Positions 25,252 through 31,924 of a stretch of 64,000 bases of DNA are shown here, piece after piece; position 1 is the stretch's first letter, and every line of letters begins with the position of its first letter. Made by a program: the position numbers and the translations under genes. Source of the DNA: Planctomycetota bacterium. Lineage in GTDB: Bacteria; Planctomycetota; SZUA-567; H5-PLA8. A model generated the notes under the pieces. It was not told the DNA's origin. It saw nothing but the letters and a program-made list of their open reading frames with translations, and did no database searches. The DNA is taken from NCBI GenBank assembly GCA_023150555.1, contig JAKLKQ010000020.1, positions 1-64,000 on the forward strand, written 5' to 3'.

Positions 25252-25905
25252 ATGAGATGCGTTCTCGTCCTTTTACTGTTCGCAGTGCCCGCGGTGTTCG
25301 CTGCGGACGCTGAGGAACCCAAGCCCGAGCTGCGGTACGCGAACGACTTCGAGACACTGAAGCCCGAGCAGATCAAGGATGAGTTCTTGATCATGGCGGG
25401 TGAGTTTGCGCTTCAGAAAGACGGCGCGAACACGGTGATCGAACTGCCCGGCAAGCCGGTGGACGACGTTGGCCTGCTTTTCGGGCCGACCAGCACTCAG
25501 CCCATCGTGGTGCAGGCGCGGATTTTCGCCACTAAGGTTCGGCGGCGCACGCCGGCCTTCTGCGTGGGAGTGAACGGGCGGCGGGACTATCGCCTGCGCG
25601 TGAATCCGGCCTCCGAAGCGATGGAACTCCTGCGCGACGGCAAAGTCCTGGCCAGCGCCGAGTACAAATGGGCCTCCGGCCAATGGACCGTGATGCGCCT
25701 GCAGGTCACGAGCGGCGGCGAAGGAGTCTCGCGCCTCGAAGGCAAGGTCTGGACCGAGGGCCAGGACGAGCCGAAGGAATGGATGGTCGCGCACGAGTTG
25801 AAGGAAGCTGTTCTTCCGGCGCGCGCGAGTCTCTACGGTGCACCGTACTCGGAAAAACCGATTCGCTTTGACGATTTGAAGGTGGAGCCGGCGGAGAAGA
25901 AGTGA
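25252..25905 (+). CDS. Secreted LamG/DUF1080-like protein
   Basis: 217 aa with a signal peptide cleaved near VFAADA. The mature part looks like one concanavalin-type beta-sandwich. The C-terminal segment (GK-x-W-x-x-G-x-x-EP-x-x-W, later LYG and a D-x-x-KV-x-P ending) closely resembles the end of the first gene of the operon (3504-5900), so the operon begins and ends with the same domain type. RBS GAGGAG, 10 bp after the permease. Function unknown; I infer binding of a glycan or hydrophobic ligand outside the cytoplasm. It is the last gene of the run; no clear terminator follows. Confidence 0.7.
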   Translation: MRCVLVLLLFAVPAVFAADAEEPKPELRYANDFETLKPEQIKDEFLIMAGEFALQKDGANTVIELPGKPVDDVGLLFGPTSTQPIVVQARIFATKVRRRTPAFCVGVNGRRDYRLRVNPASEAMELLRDGKVLASAEYKWASGQWTVMRLQVTSGGEGVSRLEGKVWTEGQDEPKEWMVAHELKEAVLPARASLYGAPYSEKPIRFDDLKVEPAEKK

Positions 25906-26203
25906 GCGTGCGTCCGCCCTGCCAAGACGTGCGTTGAAATCCAACATCGATTCCTTTTGCCGTGTGTCGTAATTCCCGCCATTCGCGCGCTGCGCGCGCG
26001 AGACGCGCCTTCACGAGAAAAATTCTCCCTGGCAATGCGTTTGTTTGTTCACTTGTGATTCGCCCGAATCCGGAGAATCCGGCAGCCGCCGTGGACTTTT
26101 GTCTAAGGCCCGGCACTTTCGTCCGTCTCAAGCCAGCCCCGCGCTGCCGCTAGGGCTTCGATTGTTGTCTGATCGAACGGTCGGGGGAGAAGCGAGGAGC
26201 CGA

Positions 26204-26782
26204 ATGGTTGGATTGGTCGAGTTGCCGGCCTGCGATGAGGCGGAGCTGATCGAGCAGGTCCAGGACGGAAGGGAGGATGCCTTCGAACGGCTCTTCGAGG
26301 TGCATCACGGCTGCGTGGTTCGCTTGGCCTACAACGTCCTGCGCAACGGCGACGGAGCGTTGGACGTCGCGCAGGAGGTCTTCACGCGCGTGTACGAGGA
26401 ACTGCCCTACTGGCGCGGCGAGGCGCGGCTGGGCACGTGGCTCTACCGCGCGACGCTGAACGTCTGCTTCGAGCGCATTCGCAGCGAGGAGCGACAGCGC
26501 CGCATTCGCGAACGTTCGTCGGAAGATCGCGAGGAACCGTTGCCCGACGAACGCGTCCTGCAGTTCGAGGTCTTCCGCGCGATCGATCGCGCCGTCTGCG
26601 AACTGCCCCCGCAGCAGCAGTGCATCTTCCGCCTGAAGCAGTACTGGGGCCTGCCTTTCCGCGAGATCGCCGAGAAGTTGGAGATCACCGTCGGCGGCGC
26701 GAAGGCCAGCTACCACAAAGCCCTGTGCGGGCTGCGCGAACGCCTGCGCCACCACGAACCGCACTGGGCCTCCGTCCAATAG
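26204..26782 (+). CDS. ECF-type RNA polymerase sigma factor
   Basis: 192 aa from the ATG at 26204 (GCGAGGAG upstream); the frame is open further upstream but without a start context. Sigma-2 (about residues 20-90, with DVAQEVFTRVYEELPYWRG) and sigma-4 (about 125-180, ELPPQQQCIFRLKQYWGLPFREIAEKL) are present. A Pro-Asp-Glu linker lies between. No anti-sigma gene is adjacent, so its control is unknown. It lies 298 bp after the biosynthetic operon in the same direction and inside the same pair of 16-nt direct repeats, and may regulate it. The final TYHKAL-like segment fits the recognition helix region. Confidence 0.9.
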   Translation: MVGLVELPACDEAELIEQVQDGREDAFERLFEVHHGCVVRLAYNVLRNGDGALDVAQEVFTRVYEELPYWRGEARLGTWLYRATLNVCFERIRSEERQRRIRERSSEDREEPLPDERVLQFEVFRAIDRAVCELPPQQQCIFRLKQYWGLPFREIAEKLEITVGGAKASYHKALCGLRERLRHHEPHWASVQ

Positions 26783-26840
26783 CTGTCGCCTTGGCCAATA
26801 CGCGTGCCTATATAAGGAGTAAGTGACGAATTGAACCAAG

Positions 26841-26866
26841 TAGGTGCAGCACTACGTGCTCACCTA
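26841..26866. terminator. Bulged hairpin between convergent genes
   Basis: TAGGTG-C-AGCAC-TAC-GTGCT-CACCTA folds into an 11-bp stem with one bulge and a three-base loop. It lies between the convergent ECF sigma gene (stop 26782) and sbcC (stop 27023). No clean U tract follows on either strand, so it may be a Rho-independent terminator of weak type or an operator. Confidence 0.4.
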
Positions 26867-26886
26867 AAATCGATTTAACAGACCAT

Positions 26887-26902
26887 GTGCAATGTAACAC
26901 CC
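26887..26902 (+). repeat. Right copy of the 16-nt direct repeat
   Basis: GTGCAATGTAACACCC is identical in sequence and orientation to 2583-2598. An inverted relative of its TCGTGCA flank (TGCACGA) follows at once. The surrounding 26783-27022 is A+T-richer than the genes and holds no gene. The two copies bracket the MarR regulator, the 18-gene operon and the ECF sigma gene (about 24.3 kb). Confidence 0.6.
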
Positions 26903-27022
26903 TGCACGATGGGCACTCATTTCACAACAAAGAGTTGTAGAGATAATCGCGATATTGTTCGTCGACGAGCATTATCGCAAAATTGCAATTTCAAACGGCC
27001 TATGTGCACAAGACTTACGCGA

Positions 27023-30004
27023 TCACGACACGACCGCAGTTCCGTTCGCGGGCGAATAGTTCAGGTGGACAGTGTGTTCGATGCAGCCGTCGAAGGCGTC
27101 GTCGTGGCTGACGATGAACATCTGCTGGAAGCCGGCGACCCGTTGCGCTTCCAGGGTGGCCTCGGCCAGCAGCGCGCGCGATTCGGCGTCCAGCGCGGAG
27201 GTGGGTTCGTCGAAAATGCACAGGCCCGCACGGCTGAACTGCTGCACCAGCGCCAGTTGCAGCGCCAGCGCCGCCTTGACCTTCTGCCCGCCGGATAGAG
27301 TCGCGAAGCGGCGTTGCCCGCTGCTGGTCGCGACCTGCAGTTCGTAGTCCGGCTGCCACGCCAGTTGGCCGGGGTCGTGCGGCGAGAGGGCGGTGTAGAT
27401 CTTCTGGGCGCGGCCGTTGACGGCATCGACCAGGTGCGCGGCCACGCGCGGGCCGGCATCGCGCAGGATGCGCCGGGCGTGTTCCAGCAGCGCGCGGCGC
27501 GCTTCCAGCAGCACACGGCGTTCCTCGTGGGTGCGCAGCTTCTGCATCGCTTCCTCGCGGCGCTGCGCGCGGCGGGTGGCGTCGTCCAGCTGCGCGCGGT
27601 CGCGTTCCATGTCCTTTTCCAGCGCGGCGACCTGTGCGGTGGCCTTGTGCAGAGTGCCGCGCGCCTGGTCGTGCGCGGCCGGGTCGTAGGCGGCGACGGA
27701 GGCCTTGCGCGCGGCGAGCGCCTGTTCGGCGGCCTTGCGTGCGGCGTCCAGCGCGCCGAGCGCCATGGCGACCTCCGCGCGCGCCGGCCCCAGGCGCCCG
27801 GCGTCTGCTTCGGCGGTCAGGAATTTGCGGTGCCCTTCGGCGCAGCGCTGCTGCGCGCGCTCGGCTTCGCGCGCGATGGCTTCCAGGCGAGCAAAGTCGC
27901 CGCCATGCGTCTCGATTTCCTTCAGGCTGTTGACCAGCGCCTCGGCTTCGGCATGGGCGGTCTGCGTCTTGCCGTTCTCGTCGTCGAGTTTGCGCCGCAG
28001 CCGTGCGAGTTCTTCCTCGCTCTCGCGCAGGCGAATAACCTCCTGCTCCAGGCCCTGCGCTTCGAGGTCGCGTTGGCGGCGTACGGCGTCGCTCGCTTCT
28101 CGTTCGCATTCGAGGCGCGCTTTCCACAGCTCGGCGGCCTCGCCGACGCCGGTGGCGAAGCGCACGAAATCGTCGGCGACCTCCGGTGCTGCGCCCAGGG
28201 CCTGCCATGGATCGACGCCGGGGTTCGGCAGCGCGCGAACTTCAGGCAGCGCCGCGCGTCCATCGGCGAGCGGGAGGGCCTGTGCCAATTGCGCGTGCGC
28301 TATGCGAGGCTTTTCGTCCAGCACCAGGGCGCGGCCTTTGGCAATCTCTTCCAGCGCATTGCCGGCGCTCCGGCGGATGCCTTCGGTCTCGTTCTGCTCG
28401 GATTGCGCGGCAGCCAGGGCGTCCTCGGCCTGCTGGCGCGCGGCGTCGGCGCCGGCCAGGTACGCGCGGGCTCGCTCGAGTTCCTCGTCGAGTTGCACCT
28501 CGCTGAGCACCAGCTTGCCTCGGTCGAACTGCCGGCAGCGCTCGGCCAGGAGCGGGCACTGGCCGCTCTGTGCGAGGTTCTCCGCCATTTCCATGCGCGC
28601 GCGCTTGCGCGTTTCCATCTCGTTGAAGATCAGCCGTGCCGTGTCGTGCTGCTCGCGCGCGGCCGCCAGGGCGTCCTCGCCGGCCTGCACCCGTGCGGGG
28701 TCGAAGCGCGCCAGCGCCCGGTCGGCCTCGACGGCCTTCTCGCCGGCCTGCCGCACGCCGCGAGCGGCGTTGTTGAGCACGGCGGACCAGCGCTGCACTT
28801 CGCCCAAGGCATCGTCGAGTTCGCGCAGCTGCTCGCCGCGGGGCCGGTCGGCCTTCAGCAGGGCGCCGTCGAATTTCGCGCGGCGCTCGCCCAGCGAGGC
28901 GGCCTTTGCCTTGTGTCCCTTCAGGCGGGCTTCAAGTTCTTCTCCGAGCTCCCGCGCGCGCGTCTGCGCTTCCGAGGCGACAGTGTCCTGTTCGGCGAGG
29001 CGCTTCTTGATGCCCTCGACGCGCTTTCGCGCCTCCTGCATCTCCTCGCGGCGCGCGGCGATGGAGGCGAGGTCGTCCTGCGCCTTCAAGTAGGTCTCGT
29101 GGTCCTGGGCGTGCGCCTCGCGGACCTTTTGCGCGTCTTCCGCGCGCTTCAGCAGCGTGCGGCGCTCGAAGAGCCGCTGGTCGAGTACCTCGACGTCCTT
29201 GCACGCGGCCTTGTGTGCGCTCTCGGCCTCGCCGATGGCGCGCTCCTTCGAGGTCCAATGGCCAAGCAGTTCCTCTGCCTTGCGTAGCGTTTCCTTGTGC
29301 GCGGCCAACTGCGGTGCGGCGGACTCCAGGCGCGCCGAAAGCTGCGCGATCTCCTCCTCCGCGCCGGAGAGACTGTCGGCGATGCCGCGGGCGTGCTCGA
29401 TCTGCTTCTCGGCCTGGTGAATGGACTCCTTAAGGATGTCCGTGGGATCCTTCAGCCGGTCGAAGCACTGCTGGTAGATCTCGACGTTCAGGATCGGCGA
29501 GAAGTGCTTGCGGGCCTCGCCGGGCGTCAGCTCGAACGGATCGAGCAGGCGGCCCTGGCGCACGCCGATGAGCTTTCGGAAGAGGTCCGGCAGGCCCTCA
29601 GGCGCGTTGAGGCCCGCGGCGGTAGCGAGGAAGCGCCGCACGTCGTCCGGGTCGTCGTGGATGATGAAGCCGTTTTCGTCGCTGACAGTCCAGCGGAGCT
29701 TAGATTTCTTGCCCACGCCGCGGCGCACGCGGAAGCCCGCGCCTTCGCTGGCGATTTCGAATTCGATCTCGCCATCTCCGGTGCCGCTGCGCAGCAGGGC
29801 CGTGTCTAGGTCCATCCGCGCGCCGAGTTCCGGAGGAGCGTCAAAGAGTGCGTAGCCCAGGGACTCGATGACGGTGCTCTTGCCCGCGCCGTTGCAGCCG
29901 GCGATGCGGTTGAGCCCGCCCTCGAAGGTCAGGCGCAGCCCCGTACCGTCGGGACCTTCCCCGAAGGACTTTATGTTGCGCAGGCGGACCGAGCGGATCT
30001 GCAT
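27023..30004 (-). CDS. sbcC: SbcC-like SMC-family ATPase, exonuclease subunit
   Basis: 993 aa. Walker A CNGAGKST is near residue 37 after the N-terminal IKSFGEG segment. Two long Glu/Arg/Ala-rich coiled coils flank the midpoint. The C-terminal signature LSGGQKVKAALAL and Walker B LCIFDEPTSALD complete the ATPase head. With SbcD it forms the Mre11-Rad50-like nuclease that opens hairpins and processes DNA ends. At the coiled-coil apex the usual Cys-x-x-Cys zinc hook is replaced by C483-x6-C490 (CPLLAERC). It starts three bases after the sbcD stop, so the pair is coupled. Start ATG at 30004; members of this size are normal for the family. Confidence 0.92.
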   Translation of the reverse strand: MQIRSVRLRNIKSFGEGPDGTGLRLTFEGGLNRIAGCNGAGKSTVIESLGYALFDAPPELGARMDLDTALLRSGTGDGEIEFEIASEGAGFRVRRGVGKKSKLRWTVSDENGFIIHDDPDDVRRFLATAAGLNAPEGLPDLFRKLIGVRQGRLLDPFELTPGEARKHFSPILNVEIYQQCFDRLKDPTDILKESIHQAEKQIEHARGIADSLSGAEEEIAQLSARLESAAPQLAAHKETLRKAEELLGHWTSKERAIGEAESAHKAACKDVEVLDQRLFERRTLLKRAEDAQKVREAHAQDHETYLKAQDDLASIAARREEMQEARKRVEGIKKRLAEQDTVASEAQTRARELGEELEARLKGHKAKAASLGERRAKFDGALLKADRPRGEQLRELDDALGEVQRWSAVLNNAARGVRQAGEKAVEADRALARFDPARVQAGEDALAAAREQHDTARLIFNEMETRKRARMEMAENLAQSGQCPLLAERCRQFDRGKLVLSEVQLDEELERARAYLAGADAARQQAEDALAAAQSEQNETEGIRRSAGNALEEIAKGRALVLDEKPRIAHAQLAQALPLADGRAALPEVRALPNPGVDPWQALGAAPEVADDFVRFATGVGEAAELWKARLECEREASDAVRRQRDLEAQGLEQEVIRLRESEEELARLRRKLDDENGKTQTAHAEAEALVNSLKEIETHGGDFARLEAIAREAERAQQRCAEGHRKFLTAEADAGRLGPARAEVAMALGALDAARKAAEQALAARKASVAAYDPAAHDQARGTLHKATAQVAALEKDMERDRAQLDDATRRAQRREEAMQKLRTHEERRVLLEARRALLEHARRILRDAGPRVAAHLVDAVNGRAQKIYTALSPHDPGQLAWQPDYELQVATSSGQRRFATLSGGQKVKAALALQLALVQQFSRAGLCIFDEPTSALDAESRALLAEATLEAQRVAGFQQMFIVSHDDAFDGCIEHTVHLNYSPANGTAVVS

Positions 30005-30007
30005 GGG

Positions 30008-31327
30008 CTAAACCAAACTCTTTTCGCGGTCGTTCATGCGTGCGGGCAGCGGCGATTGCTCAAGCAGCTCCAATACGGCCTGCGCGTCGGCGCCGCGTTC
30101 GACCAGTTCGCGCAGCTTGACGCAGAACTCGGCCAGTTCGGTGGCGTGCTCTTCCAGTTCGTTCATCGGGCGCTCGCGGAGCAGTTCTTCCAGCGCGAGG
30201 CGCTCGATTTGCGCGGTCGTCAGGCCATCGGCGGCGCTTGCGGAGCCCGGACGGCCAGTGAAGAGCTTGACACCGTCGAGGTTCACTTCGACGCCGGCGA
30301 CCTTCGCTTCCTCGGCTAGGCGCTGGCCCAGCGCGAGCGGTTCGACGGCGATGCGCCCGATGTTCAGTTCGCCGTGCAGGAACAGCCGCACGATGGCCTC
30401 CGGCTTCGGCTTGGCGTCGGCGATGGCCTTCAGCGCGGCTTTCTCGATGGCTTCCGCGCCGGCCTTGAGCTTGTTGCCGAAGGGCGCGACGTCCAGCTGC
30501 ACGCGCAGCACCGGCCGGCGAGCTTCGAAGTCGCGGATCACCGCGCGCGACAGCGCCATGCCGGGCAGCGCGCCAGTCTCGATCTCCACTTCGGCCCAGC
30601 CGCGCGGCTTGGCCTGGTCGGCTTCCTCCAGGCGGCAGCACTCGGGCGCGCCGGGGTTGACGGCCCACGGCCGGTTGCCTTCGCCGCCGTGAGTCATGGG
30701 CTTGTGAATATGGCCCAGCGCGCAGTAGGTGATCTTCTCGCGCAGCGCGTCGAGCGTCTCCTTTTTGAAGCCGCCGCCTTCGCCGACGAAGTACTCGGGC
30801 CCGGCGTGCAGCAACAGCACCGTCGGGCGCCCGTCGGCGGGCAAGGCATCGGCGATGGCGCGCGCCTTGCGGTCTGTGCCCGCGCCCAGGTAGCCTGCGC
30901 CGACAAAGCGCACGCCGCCGGTCTCAAGGATCGCGCCGCTGCCGCTTTGCGTATCATAGGGTTTCAGTTCGGGGCCGCTCTCGCGGAAGGGCGTCGCCAG
31001 TAGGGTCAGCAGGCCTTCCTCGGCCAAGTACTTCACCCAGGTGGCGCGTTCGGTGCCGCCGCCGTGGCGGTCGTGGTTACCTTCGACGGCGATCGCTGGA
31101 ATGCTTGCGGCCTTCAGCGGCGCGAGCGCTCGGCAGGCCTGGCGCAGGACGGGCGGAGGAATCTGAGGCGTGTCGAAGAGGTCGCCGGCGATCAGGAAGA
31201 CGTCGGCCTTCCACGCTACCGCGCGCGCGACGATGTGCTCCAACGCGCGTGCGAAGTCGTCGTCCGGCAGGCGCCCGTCGAGGCGCTGGCGGCCGAGATG
31301 GATATCGGCGCAGTGAACAATACGCAT
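30008..31327 (-). CDS. sbcD: SbcD-like metallophosphoesterase, exonuclease subunit
   Basis: 439 aa. Metal ligands of the Mre11/SbcD phosphoesterase are visible: D8-x-H10 (CADIHLG), GDLFD (about 48-52), GNHD, a later LLLHA and GHIH. The C-terminal part after about residue 270 is helical and longer than a minimal SbcD; it should form the capping and SbcC-binding region. First gene of the sbcDC pair, with only 3 bp between stop and the sbcC ATG. It supplies Mn-dependent nuclease activity. The upstream region is shared with the ffs-dnaX side; a TATAGATT-like -10 is faint. Confidence 0.92.
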   Translation of the reverse strand: MRIVHCADIHLGRQRLDGRLPDDDFARALEHIVARAVAWKADVFLIAGDLFDTPQIPPPVLRQACRALAPLKAASIPAIAVEGNHDRHGGGTERATWVKYLAEEGLLTLLATPFRESGPELKPYDTQSGSGAILETGGVRFVGAGYLGAGTDRKARAIADALPADGRPTVLLLHAGPEYFVGEGGGFKKETLDALREKITYCALGHIHKPMTHGGEGNRPWAVNPGAPECCRLEEADQAKPRGWAEVEIETGALPGMALSRAVIRDFEARRPVLRVQLDVAPFGNKLKAGAEAIEKAALKAIADAKPKPEAIVRLFLHGELNIGRIAVEPLALGQRLAEEAKVAGVEVNLDGVKLFTGRPGSASAADGLTTAQIERLALEELLRERPMNELEEHATELAEFCVKLRELVERGADAQAVLELLEQSPLPARMNDREKSLV

Positions 31328-31530
31328 AAGCTGCCCTGCCCATGAAGCATGGCCAACATCCCCCTTAATCTATAGAATCGTGCTCTTTGCAGATTTAGGC
31401 AAGGCCAAAGCAGGCGCTTTTTACCGCCGTGCGATGCTTGATGATGCGCACGGCGAATCTCTCTACTCGCATTGCGTTCGATTCGGCGACGGGAATCTGC
31501 AACAATAAGGAGGCGACGGGCAATTTCCCG

Positions 31531-31559
31531 TTGACATCCCCAATTTCCAGAGCTAGGTT
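31531..31559 (+). promoter_or_regulatory. Candidate sigma-70-type promoter for ffs/dnaX
   Basis: Perfect -35 TTGACA (31531-31536), 17-bp spacer, then TAGGTT (31554-31559), which keeps only three of six consensus bases. Orientation and position fit transcription of the SRP RNA with a leader of about 110 nt. Confidence 0.35.
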
Positions 31560-31569
31560 GTAGTGAGAT

Positions 31570-31584
31570 TGGCATGGAGCGTGC
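31570..31584 (+). promoter_or_regulatory. Sigma-54-like -24/-12 site
   Basis: TGGCAT-GGAGC-GTGC has GG and GC with the correct 12-bp register of a sigma-54 promoter (TGGCAC-N5-TTGC), with two deviations. It lies before the ffs-dnaX-ybaB-recR-rpoN cluster, which encodes sigma-54. It could be a chance match; no enhancer-binding site is evident. Confidence 0.25.
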
Positions 31585-31676
31585 GAGAACAAAGTTTTAG
31601 GGCTACGAGTTCGCGCATTCTTGGAATTCGCAACTGCTTAGATGGAAAAGGGTTGCGTGCCTCGGACGGCTTCAGG

Positions 31677-31778
31677 CCGGGGCCAGGCCTCATGCAACGA
31701 GAGGGGACGAACCTGGTCAGGGCGAAAGCAGCAGCCATAAGTCTTCCGCCTCGTGTGCCGTGAGTCTCCTGGCCTCGG
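31677..31778 (+). ncRNA. ffs: Bacterial SRP RNA (4.5S-type)
   Basis: About 102 nt. The Ffh-binding domain IV core is GGTCAGG-GC-GAAA-GC-AGCAGCC (31715-31736), with the symmetric CAGG/AGCAG loop and a GNRA tetraloop that define bacterial SRP RNA. The ends pair over 11 bp, 31677-31687 with 31768-31778 (one G-U). Inner helices CTCA/TGAG (31689-31692 with 31761-31764) and GGGGAC/GTCTTC support the hairpin. It directs nascent membrane proteins to the translocon with Ffh and FtsY. Location just upstream of dnaX is common in bacteria. No Alu-type extension is seen. Exact ends are set by pairing, so they may be off by a few bases. Confidence 0.9.
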
Positions 31779-31924
31779 TTTAAAGCCGCCCGAAGCACGC
31801 AGCAGCCGGATCGATCGAAGGAAAAGCTCAAAGCGTTCGGAAGCTCCAGGCGAGGGCAAGGGGCAGGGGCCTTTTGTCGGCGTGGCACTATGCCTGGACG
31901 CGTAGGGGAACGGGGACGGAACGC

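Larger units (their letters stand above)
31328..31676. other. Intergenic region upstream of SRP RNA and sbcD
   Basis: No credible coding sequence. It holds a TTGACA box at 31531-31536 with a poor -10 (TAGGTT) 17 bp later, and a sigma-54-like site at 31570-31584, both pointing to the SRP RNA and dnaX. Inverted repeat CGGG-CAATTT-CCCG precedes the TTGACA. Promoters for sbcD in the other direction are expected at about 31340-31400 but are not clear. Confidence 0.5.

Noticed and set aside
2561-26902. Intact IS21-type insertion sequence
   Set aside because: Only short motif copies are seen; there is no transposase or helper ATPase between or near them.
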